Source of the DNA: Anaerolineae bacterium
GTDB taxonomy: Bacteria; Chloroflexota; Anaerolineae; Promineifilales; Promineifilaceae
Assembly (NCBI GenBank): GCA_023954475.1
Contig: JAMLHW010000013.1
Coordinates: forward strand, 1-64,000
DNA: 64,000 nt
Direction of reading: 5' to 3'
Shown: piece by piece, positions 27,290 to 36,100 of the stretch
How positions within the stretch are numbered: the stretch's first letter is position 1
How the letters are laid out: each line of letters starts with the position of its first letter
Notes under the pieces: generated by a model
The model's database searches: none
Seen by the model: the letters and a program-made list of their open reading frames with translations, nothing else
What the model was told of the DNA's origin: nothing
Position numbers and translations under genes: made by a program

Positions 27290-27304
27290 TCGCTGTTCAC
27301 TGAC
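27286..27304. repeat. Single degenerate unit of the AGTG-type repeat
   Basis: The reverse complement, TCAGTGAACAGCGATCAG, resembles ACAGTGGACAGTGATCA at 16245-16261. It overlaps the end of tadA. Confidence 0.4.
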
Positions 27305-27314
27305 AACTAAACGA

Positions 27315-27401
27315 GGAGAGGTGCCGGAGTGGACGATCGGGGTGCTCTCGAAAAGCATTGTGGCCTTGCGGTCACCGTGGGTTCGAATCCCACCCTCTCC
27401 G
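27315..27401 (+). tRNA. tRNA-Ser(CGA)
   Basis: An 87-base cloverleaf: acceptor GGAGAGG with CCTCTCC, a D stem CCG/CGG, anticodon stem GTGCT/AGCAT around loop CTCGAAA (anticodon CGA, reading UCG), a long variable arm characteristic of class II tRNAs, and T stem GTGGG/CCCAC around TTCGAAT. The discriminator is G at 27401 as in serine tRNAs. CCA is not encoded. UCG is the codon produced when the palindrome is read as TCG-GCC-GAA. Confidence 0.95.
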
Positions 27402-27412
27402 CCTTAATTGAC

Positions 27413-27438
27413 AAGACATCCGCACGGGTGTCTTTTTT
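27413..27438 (+). terminator. Rho-independent terminator after tRNA-Ser
   Basis: Stem AAGACATCC (27413-27421) pairs with GGGTGTCTT (27426-27434) across a GCAC loop, with one T-G pair, followed by a run of T to 27438. Confidence 0.85.
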
Positions 27439-27520
27439 ATTTGCGACCATCTGACGAATTCGGCCGAATCCGGTATCATCCCGATTCCTGATCAACGATG
27501 GAGAGAAGAGAGCGAGTTAC

Positions 27521-28231
27521 ATGACCGATAAAAATCCGAATACCAGCCAGAGCAGGCAGGTACGCCGCACGCACAGCCAACGGCAGCGCCGACGCGCCCT
27601 GCTGATCGGCAGTGGTGCCGTGCTATTGTTGATCATCGTCATTGCCGCCGCCGTGTTTTACAGCCGATCCCAGCAGCCACCAACCGGTGGATGGGATGAT
27701 TTCACCGCCATCGTTCCCCTTGGCGATCCCGATGCCGCCGTCAACGTCATCTTGTTTTGCGATTATGCTAACGCAGCGTGTCGCGGCTGGCACAACGCCG
27801 GTTACTGGCAGCAAATGCAGGAACGCTTTGGCGAAGATCAACTCGTCTTCATCTACCGCCATTTTCCGGACGAGCAGAACGAGCAATCGCTGCTTGCCGC
27901 CGAAGCTGCGCAATGTGCGGCCGATCAGGATGCGTTTTGGGCTTACCACGATGCGATTATGACCGAAACGGAAATCGACGGCATGACTGAGAGCCGTCTC
28001 AAACGCATTGCGGCTGATTTGGGGCTGGATCGCAGCACGTTTAACCGCTGCCTCACGGCGGGTAAGTATGCCGACTATGTGATTGATGATAAGCGTGTTG
28101 GGCAGGAAAATGGCGTCGATGTGCCGCCGTTTGCATTTGTCAACGGGCTGCCGACGGATCCCAACCCCATTTTCTTGATGACGGAGATTCAGGCTAACCT
28201 GGCCGTCGATGCCGGGGATTCGGCCGAATAG
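27521..28231 (+). CDS. Membrane-anchored DsbA-fold (thioredoxin-like) protein lacking CxxC
   Basis: The 236-residue protein has a basic N-terminus (RQRRRALLIG), one membrane helix at about 26-47, and a periplasm-side domain of the thioredoxin_4/DsbA-like group. The region that normally reads FSDFQCPYC is FCDYANAAC near residues 79-87, so the first active-site Cys is Asn and only the second remains; an extra Cys occurs four residues earlier in sequence position. VPPFAFVNG near 205 is the cis-Pro loop region. It may therefore not be a normal thiol oxidase and could be a chaperone-like or isomerase-like variant. GGAGAG precedes the ATG. The DUF1684 gene follows by 53 bases. Confidence 0.8.
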   Translation: MTDKNPNTSQSRQVRRTHSQRQRRRALLIGSGAVLLLIIVIAAAVFYSRSQQPPTGGWDDFTAIVPLGDPDAAVNVILFCDYANAACRGWHNAGYWQQMQERFGEDQLVFIYRHFPDEQNEQSLLAAEAAQCAADQDAFWAYHDAIMTETEIDGMTESRLKRIAADLGLDRSTFNRCLTAGKYADYVIDDKRVGQENGVDVPPFAFVNGLPTDPNPIFLMTEIQANLAVDAGDSAE

Positions 28232-28284
28232 CTGCCTGTGCAACCTGTTGTGTTCGAATCAATTCGGCCGAAACGAGGAAAATC

Positions 28285-28815
28285 ATGGATCAAGTAACCC
28301 AATTCCGCCGCGAAATTGATGACTTCATGAAAAACCATCCGCAGTCACCCCTCGATCCGCAGCAGCGCCGGGCGTTTAGCGGTCTCAACTACTATGACGA
28401 TGACGAAGCATTCGTGTTTGAGGTCGATGTAACGCGCTTACCGAACGATGAACTGGAGTTGTCGATTCCGACCAGTACGGGTGACAATCAAATTTACCGT
28501 CGCTGGGGCACATTCAAGTTCTCCGTTGACGGTCAAGAAGCCCGGTTGACCATTCTCAGTGACCGTGCGGGAACTGATTTTTTCCTGCCGTTCCGCGACG
28601 CGACCAGCGGCAACGAAACGTACGGCGCAGGCCGTTATCTTGATAATCACCGCCCCGGCTTGCACCGTCTGGGTGCAACGCGCTTCGAGATCGATTTCAA
28701 CTTCGCCTACAATCCTTATTGTGCCTACAGTCCGTATTACAGTTGTCCGCTGCCACCGGCCGAGAATTGGCTCAAAGTGCCGATCCGTGCCGGTGAAAAG
28801 GATATTCAGCTATAG
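28285..28815 (+). CDS. DUF1684 family protein
   Basis: The 176-residue protein carries the DUF1684 pattern: FSGLNYYDDDEAF near residue 33, FLPFRDATSGNETYGAGRYL near 96-115, DFNFAYNPYCAYSP and SCPLPPAENWLKVPIRAGEK at the end. The conserved Asn/Cys/Tyr-rich end is the diagnostic part. Its biochemical role is not established. GAGGAAAATC directly precedes the ATG, and a palindrome copy overlaps this leader at 28262-28271. It probably shares a transcript with the DsbA-fold gene. Confidence 0.9.
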   Translation: MDQVTQFRREIDDFMKNHPQSPLDPQQRRAFSGLNYYDDDEAFVFEVDVTRLPNDELELSIPTSTGDNQIYRRWGTFKFSVDGQEARLTILSDRAGTDFFLPFRDATSGNETYGAGRYLDNHRPGLHRLGATRFEIDFNFAYNPYCAYSPYYSCPLPPAENWLKVPIRAGEKDIQL

Positions 28816-28926
28816 TGGCGCGGTAGAATTGACCGTCGGCAAGCGTCGCCATAGCTCATGAGGATGTTGGGTGTTTCGGCCGAAAAAATCCTCACATCTC
28901 ACCTGAAAACCACTTCACAAGCCAAT

Positions 28927-28958
28927 CTATATATGTTACTATGTACTTACGTATATAG
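28927..28958. promoter_or_regulatory. Imperfect 32-bp palindrome upstream of the toxin-antitoxin operon (candidate operator)
   Basis: The outer arms CTATATA and TATATAG match perfectly, and several inner bases match symmetrically (GTTAC...TTAC region). It lies 38 bases before the antitoxin start. Phd/YefM antitoxins repress their own promoters by binding such AT-rich palindromes, so this is the probable operator. Confidence 0.5.
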
Positions 28959-28995
28959 TTTGACGAAAGGCTTTCTACTAAACGAGATGAGAATT

Positions 28996-29277
28996 ATGCA
29001 AAAAATCATTGGTGTGACTGAAATTCAACGCCGTTTTCGATCTGTTTTCGACGATGTTGTTTCCATGCATGTTCCGTATGTGCTGACGCGCAACAGCCGC
29101 CCGGAAGCGGTGCTGATTTCTTATGAAGAGTTCTTGCGCTATCAGGAGTTGGAAGAAAGTCAGGTATTGTTGCGCTTTGACAAGTTGGTCAATCGCATGG
29201 TTGCCCAGAATGCAGCGTACAGCGACGAAGAAGTGGCTGCCGATGTCGCAGCAGCACGGGCTGAGATCGAGCGTTGA
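28996..29277 (+). CDS. Antitoxin of the Phd/YefM type
   Basis: From ATG 28996 the protein is 93 residues; ATG 28987 is an alternative three codons earlier. The start MQKIIGVTEIQRRFRSVFDD and PYVLTRNSRPEAVLISYEEF are characteristic of the Phd/YefM fold: an N-terminal DNA-binding half that forms a dimer, and a C-terminal Glu/Ala-rich tail (DEEVAADVAAARAEIER) that would neutralise the toxin. The toxin gene overlaps its stop by one base (TGATG). A long palindrome upstream is the likely autoregulatory site. Confidence 0.85.
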   Translation: MQKIIGVTEIQRRFRSVFDDVVSMHVPYVLTRNSRPEAVLISYEEFLRYQELEESQVLLRFDKLVNRMVAQNAAYSDEEVAADVAAARAEIER

Positions 29278-29708
29278 TGCGAAACGCTCGCGTCGTTGTC
29301 GATACCAACATTTTGGTCAGTGGCATCATTAAGCCGTCTGGTTTGACAGGCGCCGTGCTGCGCCAGCTACGTGACGGCAACTTTACCATCCTCTACGCTC
29401 CGGTACTGCTCGATGAGTTGGTCGATGTCCTCAACCGTCCGCGTATCTGTGACAAGTACCGGATTGCGCACGAAGACATCAAGACGATTGTGGCGTTGGT
29501 CATGTTGCGCGGTGAGGGTGTGACGCCAGACCGTAAAATATCAGTCTGCCGCGATCCTAAAGATGACATGTTTCTCGAAATTGCTGTGGCTGGAGATGCC
29601 GATGTCATCGTCAGCGGGGATGAGGATTTGCTCGTGCTCAATCCGTTTGAAGGGATTCAAATTGTGGCGCCACGAGATTTTCTGCACATGCTGCATGACA
29701 GAGCATGA
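29277..29708 (+). CDS. PIN-domain toxin (COG1569 type ribonuclease)
   Basis: From ATG 29277 the product is 143 residues. The PIN fold is shown by VVVDTNILVSG near residues 6-16 with the first acidic residue, ELVDVLNRPRI with a Glu near 44, and CRDPKDDMFLEIAVAGDADVIVSGDEDLL near 95-125 with the remaining Asp residues. CRDPKDD is typical of the COG1569 group of toxins. It would cleave RNA when released from the antitoxin. It sits directly upstream (about 440 bases) of the large helicase operon, which fits a defence-island setting. Confidence 0.88.
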   Translation: MRNARVVVDTNILVSGIIKPSGLTGAVLRQLRDGNFTILYAPVLLDELVDVLNRPRICDKYRIAHEDIKTIVALVMLRGEGVTPDRKISVCRDPKDDMFLEIAVAGDADVIVSGDEDLLVLNPFEGIQIVAPRDFLHMLHDRA

Positions 29709-30147
29709 CAAACCTCGTCCATGATCTACGGCTTGTGAGCTATTTGCAAAGTGCCAAATTTTGTCGATTTTCGGCCGATAGTATGCAAAATCGATGCACT
29801 ATGGGATAAACGGCTGAAAGTTGGCTGATTATTGAGTTTGTGGAAGGGGGAAATCGGCCGAAATGACAGCAAACCCAAATAGCACGTCGTTAAATATGCA
29901 TTTAGTGACGTCGGTCTTGTTAACACACTTGGAATGTGAGATCGTTGTTCGAGAACACACCGGCAAGATTCTGCACTTGAATGGAAGATTGAGCTTGGAT
30001 TAGGGGGCGTTTTGATAGTAGTGATTACGCCTGATATACTCTGGAAACCGTGCATAAGGTACTGAACGTTTTCTGCGGCAAAACCATTGACAATCGGCTC
30101 CCACCGACCCTAGCAGGTGTTGGTGATAGCAACATCTAGGAAGGGCA
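29709..30147 (+). other. Intergenic region leading to the helicase operon
   Basis: These 439 bases contain no credible gene. Two palindrome copies lie near 29771 and 29852. The region ends with a promoter (30012-30040), a leader of about 100 bases and the ribosome site AGGAAGGG. No terminator for the toxin gene is evident. Confidence 0.6.
30012..30040 (+). promoter_or_regulatory. Sigma-70-type promoter of the three-gene helicase operon
   Basis: TTGATA at 30012-30017, a 17-base spacer, and TATACT at 30035-30040, preceded by TGA. A transcript would begin near 30047 and carry a leader of about 100 bases. This is one of the best promoter matches in the window. Confidence 0.7.
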
Positions 30148-32220
30148 ATGGGACGTATCACATACGAGCAATGGAATGATGCAATCGCATACAAGCTATT
30201 TTGTCCAGAAAATCGAGGTCGACCAGTTTACCTTCAGGTTGATGATGACTTGCTGGCAGAAGTCGGCGCAGAGTTCGGATTAGACCCAACCGCTAGTCGC
30301 AACAGCTTCATTCGTGCCGTTCGCACTCGTGCGGCGCTTGATCGGATGCCTTTGAAAAAGTTCTTCCATCTTCGAGTGTGGGAAAATGATACTTCACTGC
30401 CACCGCCATTTATCGGTTTTCTGGGTTTGTGCGTGCTCGCGGCCTTTGATATGGAAAGAGATGCGAGCAAAGGTATTTCGGCCGCTAATTACTATGCCCG
30501 GTTCGAGGATTTGCTGGGTGCAAGACGGCCGCCTAAGTTTGACGATGTGCACGAGTTGTGGGAGCGGCTCAATCGGTGGTTGGATGAAGATTTGAATGGC
30601 AAGTTCGGCCGATCCACAGCCCGTTATGTAAATCACAAACATGTCGGCTACCCGATTTCACAAGCCTTGGTGCGCCAGACGGATCGCAACAAACTGCCTC
30701 TTTTTTATGAGCGGTGTGGGTTGCAGCCAAATGAGGCAGATCTGCGCGTAGACTTCATCCAATCTGAGCTAGAACAGTGGAGCCAATTGTCCACATTTCC
30801 GTTTGATCAAAGGTTCAAGCGAATATTTGAACGTGAAGATAGCGGCACCATTCGTCAGGTTGCCGAGATGGTTCTGGCCGAATACCAAGTGTGGGATGGA
30901 CGTTCAGTGGAGGAAATTCGGGACGGGGTAGTTTCAGCAGAAATCACTCTTCACTTCGAACCTGATTACGATACCTGCCACCTGTCACTGATCCCACCTG
31001 CATTTAGTCGCAACCATACATGCCTCCCTGAAGGTCGCTACCGGCACGATCGGCTACATTACCAATTAGACCACGATGCGTTCACAGATGAATGGTTTGA
31101 GCCATTGTCTAGCAAGCCATTCTTGCAAATGGTTTTCGCGGGGCAGCCTATTGAGCTTCACCACCAGCAGTACAAGCTGTGGTTCAAGCCAAAACCCGTT
31201 TTGTTATTCCGCAAAGATGACGGGACATTAGGTCACTGGATTTATGCGGCTAGTCGGCCAGAGTTGAAGACATCGTATCAACTCATGTGCCAACCTGAGC
31301 TTTTGCCATGCCTCAAAGAGCATTTGCAGACATGCGCCGAGTTCGAGGGCGAGATTGTGTTGACCAATCCTCTTCTTCAAGGATGGGTTTGGCTACGTGA
31401 TGTCACTTTTGTGCGCCAAACACCAACAGATGATGAACGATTACAGACCGTGGTGCCAAAGCCGCCACATGTTTCGCTCAGTTTGATCGGTGGGCTGAAA
31501 TTGGGTCGCGGGCGTTATCTACAAGGGGGCGAACCCAAACTCAGCGTCAAAGGATTGCAGCAATCAACAATGTTATTTGTCGATGATATTGCCTATGGCG
31601 AGATTGAGCCGACCAATGGTGAAGTTGATTTGGTGGAACTTGGTCTGTCAGCTGGCACCCATCGTTTTCAGATTGGCAAAGATGGGACACAACGCCAATT
31701 TCATATCGTCAAATCGGGTCATCAACCTATAACGACTACCCCACTCGGACATGTTCTGGGGCAAGAAAAAGAGGGAATACAACCCATTCGGTTTGGCTTA
31801 TCGATGGTACCGGAAAACGTGGAACCCACAACCATTTATGTATCAGGGGCGAAAACAGTTGGGGGTAATCAGGTTTCGCTAGCTATTACTCATCCTGTTT
31901 GGGTTACGTGTGGAAGCTATACGCGGTGTTTTATACTCGGTCGATCCCCTCACCAAATTGTCGAGCATCGTCTGCCAAACAGCAACAGCAAACAAAGTAT
32001 TATTTTCCCCGTTCTGTTCAAGCCGCAATGGATTTTGTACGCTCAAGGCAACAAGTGTCGTGTGGAAGCGATTGGTAGCCCAGCACCTCCAACAAAACCG
32101 ATTGCGGCACATGAGAATCACCGCAAGTGGGCGGTGTGGGTGCGTAACGCAAAACCACCCAAGAAGCGACTGGGTCGCATCTGGCAAACGTATTGTAAGG
32201 TGGCAAAGGGAATTCGATGA
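30148..32220 (+). CDS. Unrecognised 690-residue protein, first gene of the helicase operon
   Basis: I do not recognise a family. The start reads YEQWNDAIAYKLF and RPVYLQVDDDLLAEVG. An alpha-rich N-terminal part (about residues 1-250) has SRNSFIRAVRTRAAL and FIGFLGLCVLAAFDM. The middle and C-terminal parts are beta-rich (LIGGLKLGRGRYLQGG near 455, TMLFVDDIAYGEIE near 475, GTHRFQIGKDGTQRQFHIVK near 510), suggesting Ig-like or sandwich domains. No nuclease, methyltransferase or P-loop motif is evident. It is expressed from its own promoter and the next gene starts inside its stop (ATGA), so the partners are stoichiometrically linked. In type III Druantia a large protein, DruH, precedes DruE; this gene and the next may fill that place. 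Confidence 0.75.
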   Translation: MGRITYEQWNDAIAYKLFCPENRGRPVYLQVDDDLLAEVGAEFGLDPTASRNSFIRAVRTRAALDRMPLKKFFHLRVWENDTSLPPPFIGFLGLCVLAAFDMERDASKGISAANYYARFEDLLGARRPPKFDDVHELWERLNRWLDEDLNGKFGRSTARYVNHKHVGYPISQALVRQTDRNKLPLFYERCGLQPNEADLRVDFIQSELEQWSQLSTFPFDQRFKRIFEREDSGTIRQVAEMVLAEYQVWDGRSVEEIRDGVVSAEITLHFEPDYDTCHLSLIPPAFSRNHTCLPEGRYRHDRLHYQLDHDAFTDEWFEPLSSKPFLQMVFAGQPIELHHQQYKLWFKPKPVLLFRKDDGTLGHWIYAASRPELKTSYQLMCQPELLPCLKEHLQTCAEFEGEIVLTNPLLQGWVWLRDVTFVRQTPTDDERLQTVVPKPPHVSLSLIGGLKLGRGRYLQGGEPKLSVKGLQQSTMLFVDDIAYGEIEPTNGEVDLVELGLSAGTHRFQIGKDGTQRQFHIVKSGHQPITTTPLGHVLGQEKEGIQPIRFGLSMVPENVEPTTIYVSGAKTVGGNQVSLAITHPVWVTCGSYTRCFILGRSPHQIVEHRLPNSNSKQSIIFPVLFKPQWILYAQGNKCRVEAIGSPAPPTKPIAAHENHRKWAVWVRNAKPPKKRLGRIWQTYCKVAKGIR

Positions 32221-33104
32221 ACGGTAGTTTGCTACTCTTTTACCTAAGCGAAGTTGGCAATGGAAAGTGGACGCGATTTACAGATGCCCTTGAGGTTGTG
32301 GACGCACGTTGGGGACACTCAACTCATGCCCGGCAATTGAGTATGTTGGGGCATGTGGAATTCGATTTTTGGCACAAGCCACGTATCCGTTGGGCGATCT
32401 GCCAACCTACTTTGGCATGGTTACCAGAGAGAAACGTAAAGAGGCATCGCGCTGTTTTATGTGGCCTCCGCACAGAACCATTTTTGGAAACGCTACGTTA
32501 TCACGCAGCGGTATTGGATTGCGCGCTTGAGATAGTGCCGCAACGACACAACCCAGATGCCATTTTTGTGCAAGCCGGAGAACAATATCAATTGAATCAA
32601 TTGGCAGAAGCGATGCAGTTTGCCAATGAACCGCAATCGGCCGAACGCCTCGCCGAATGTATCCCGCACCTCAACGCTTATCGCCACTTGTGTGAAACAC
32701 GACCAGAGCCGCAGGGGTATGGGATTCGTTATTTTGATGGACAATCGTTGCGGTGGGTTGAGGTGGAAAAATCGGCCGAAAATGGCCTGTATGAATATAT
32801 GATGGTCGATGGGTCAAGAACTTACTGCTACAAAAAGGAGTATGTGTTTACAAAGGTTCCCCGCGATATGGGGCTGTATATGTGGCTCGCCGATGAACGC
32901 AGACAAATTTTACAATACGACACAATCGCACAAACATTGACTGTTCCCCGCTTTGCCGTTTTGCCAACCCTGCTGGCAAGAGCGGCGACTTTGTGCAGTG
33001 GTCTGTTGCCCAAACTGGTCGAAAATACATTTGTCTATCAGAATACTCCAGCACCCGTTGCCTATAACATTATGATCAAACTCAATCAGGTGGTGATGGC
33101 ATGA
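32217..33104 (+). CDS. Unrecognised 295-residue protein, second gene of the helicase operon
   Basis: No family recognised. The protein has LSMLGHVEFDFW near residue 40, WAICQPTLAWLPE near 59, and AVLCGLRTEPFLETLRYHAA near 77, a compact start that looks like a winged-helix or small alpha/beta domain. A middle part has YGIRYFDGQSLRWVEVEK, and a C-terminal helix-rich part has RFAVLPTLLARAATLCSGL. There are no visible catalytic motifs. Its ATG overlaps the 690-residue gene by four bases, and the helicase gene overlaps its own end by four, so it is a fixed member of the complex or pathway. Two palindrome copies lie in the gene (32637 and 32772). Confidence 0.75.
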   Translation: MNGSLLLFYLSEVGNGKWTRFTDALEVVDARWGHSTHARQLSMLGHVEFDFWHKPRIRWAICQPTLAWLPERNVKRHRAVLCGLRTEPFLETLRYHAAVLDCALEIVPQRHNPDAIFVQAGEQYQLNQLAEAMQFANEPQSAERLAECIPHLNAYRHLCETRPEPQGYGIRYFDGQSLRWVEVEKSAENGLYEYMMVDGSRTYCYKKEYVFTKVPRDMGLYMWLADERRQILQYDTIAQTLTVPRFAVLPTLLARAATLCSGLLPKLVENTFVYQNTPAPVAYNIMIKLNQVVMA

Positions 33105-36100
33105 ATGATCCGCAAGCTGTTTTTGAGAGCCTACGCAAACACTATATGATGTATATAGAGAGTCGTTTTCATTTGCGCCACCCTTTGCTGCGCACAGAGC
33201 GACAAGCCCTGCTTAATCAAGACAGGCGCCTTTTCCGTAAACCCGCTATCGAATTTGTGCCACCGTTTGTCTCATCTGGCAAAGCAATGAGCGAAGCATG
33301 TAAGGACATCGACTCATTACCTGATGATTTGGGTGAATTCGCGGCACAGGGTCTATTTCCTGCTGACTGGAAACTGCACCAACATCAGTTTGAAGCGATT
33401 GAGCAATCGCAGCATAAACATGTTGTGATTACTGCGGGAACAGGGTCTGGCAAGACGGAATCGTTCTTGATTCCCGCAGTCGCACAGCTTTTGAAGGAGT
33501 CGCAAAAGTGGCCTAACTTTCAGGCGCGTGATTGGAAATGGTGGGGCAGCACTAGCCGTAAATGGCAACGTGGGAATGAATCGGCCGATCGCAAACCTGC
33601 CATCCGCACCCTTATTTTGTACCCGATGAATGCGTTGGTGGAAGATCAGATGCAGCGGTTGCGCGTTGCGCTAGACAGTGATGATGTGCGTGCCTGGTTA
33701 GACAACCATCGTGGAGGCAATCGGTTTTATTTTGGCCGCTACACAGGCCAAACCCCTGTTTCTGGTCAAGAATACAGAGAGCGAGACGGCAAACAGTTTC
33801 TTGACAAGAGCAAAATTCAAAAGTTGCGCGACGAGCTCAAAGACATTGAGCGCACAATGCAAGCAATTGACCGCGAAATTACCAACGCTCAAACGGATGA
33901 CGAACGTAAAGCTGCAATGGAAAAACGTGCCTTCTTCTCGCGCCTGGATGTGGGTGGCGCAGAAATGCTCACGCGCTGGGATATGCAAAGCCATCCGCCC
34001 GACATCCTGATCACCAATTACAGCATGTTGAACATTATGCTGATGCGCAATCAGGAAGAAAAGATGATCGAGAAAACGCGAGATTGGATCGCATCTGATC
34101 CCAACCATATTTTCACGCTGGTCATCGACGAGTTGCACATGTATCGTGGCACACAGGGGACAGAAGTCGCCTATCTTATCCGCAAATTGTTGCTTCGGTT
34201 GGGGTTGTGGGAGCGTCTTGATCAGGTGCGCTTTATTGCCGCCAGTGCGTCGTTGGAAGAAGATGAAAGCAGTCGGAAATATCTGAGCGAGTTTTTTGGG
34301 GTGGATGGTTCGGCTGAATTCTTCGATATTATCGATGGTGAACGCGACCTACCACCTGGGCCAGTAACTGCTGACCTAAGCCAACATGCCGCCGCATTTG
34401 CTGAGTTTTATGATTCGGCCGATTCACAAGATGCAATTCCTACACTGCTCCAAAACCTATCACTGACCACCAACGAAACCGACTACGCCCATCAGTTGGG
34501 CGACGTTCTTTCACAACTATATTGCCCTGCTCAACTGCTCCACATTTGCCAAAAGGACGGCAATCTACGCACTATTTTGCTGGACGAATTGGCACAACAA
34601 CTTTTCGGAGACCACGCGCAACGGGACGAAGCAACCTACGGCGTTCTCCGCGCCCTCACCGATGCCCGCCAGAAAAATGCACTGTTGTTACCAATGCGCG
34701 TCCACTACTTTTTCCGCAGTATGTTGGGCATTTACGCTTGCTCCAACCCCAACTGTACGGCGGTCGATCCACAGTTCATTGACCCCGCGCATCCACGCCC
34801 TGTCGGCAAGCTGTACAACCAACCACGCATCTTATGCGAGTGTCAAAAAGGGCGTGTGCTGGAACTGCTCTACTGTCAAACGTGTGGTGAGGTTTATTTG
34901 GGCGGCTACAAAGTCGATGATGGCAACGGAAACTGGATGCTGTTCCCCGATCTGCCCGATTTTGAGCAACTGCCCGATGTGCCACACTTCGACAAAAAAG
35001 CGCACAATTACCTACTTTATTGGCCACAACAGCCCTCAAAAGACCGAACAAAATGGCCGCAACTACCCAAGCGCAAAGATGAACCGAAGCGAATGAGCGA
35101 CCTAAACTGGAATCGAGGGGCATTCAGCTTCTGCTTTCAACCTGTATCTTTGCAATATGGCACTGCCAAAATCACAGTGTATCGTTCAGGCCGAAGTTCA
35201 CCCACAGGCTGGATGTATGATGTAAAGGCCAAACACGAGTACGAGGCAGAATTGGCATCAATGCCGCCGTTCCCCATCGTGTGTCCGCATTGTGGTCATG
35301 ATCGTGAAGGCTCATCAAAACGCAAGAACAAGCCAAACCTGTCGATTACTGACAGTCGCGTAACGCGCTCACCGATTGGCTATCAAGTGACTGGTTTTGC
35401 AAAGCTCAATCAAGTGTTGGCAGATGCATTGTTACGGAATCTGACGCAAGATCATCGCAAGCTGGTGCTGTTTTCAGACAGCCGTCAGGACGCGGCGAAA
35501 TTGTCGGCGGGTATTGATCTCAATCATTATCTCGACTTAATTCGGCAATTTATTGCAGGCGTTTCGGCCGATCTCGATCAGCAAATCCAAGCCACCATCA
35601 AGTTTATTAACGGTGAGAAAACAAGCGTAGAAGAACGCCAACTGGCACGCCGCTATCGTGCAGAACACGGTGACGAGTACGATGCGCTCGAAGCGGTTGC
35701 TTATGAAGAAGCAACCCCCACACAGGAGAAATTAGCACAAGAAGTACACAACAGCCTGGGGGCGGCACTGCCAATGGCTGAAGTGCGCCGTAAGGTTGAG
35801 CAATACCTTGTGTCTCTGGGCATCAACCCCGCCGGCCCCCATATCGGCTTGCAATCGTATGAAATTCGCGGCACCAAATCTGCTTTCTCATGGCACACTT
35901 TGTATGATTTTGACAGGAACCCGATCGGCCGACGCAGAACGCTCGAAGATGAAGCCGTCGCACTTCTTGAGAGCATCCGCGACAAATTGTCCGAAAATAT
36001 CGTTCAGGTTCTTTTCACTGGGATGCAAGGTACATTTGAGCAATTAGGCTTGGGCTACGGAACGATCAAAGAGCCTGAAAACTTCACAACCCTCTCTAAA

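Noticed and set aside
27315-27401. tRNA-Ser as an attachment site for the nearby accessory genes
   Set aside because: No second copy of the tRNA 3' end was noticed downstream and no integrase is present.
28858-28995. Upstream start for the antitoxin
   Set aside because: It would run through the candidate operator and lacks family sequence; MQKIIGVTE matches the Phd start.
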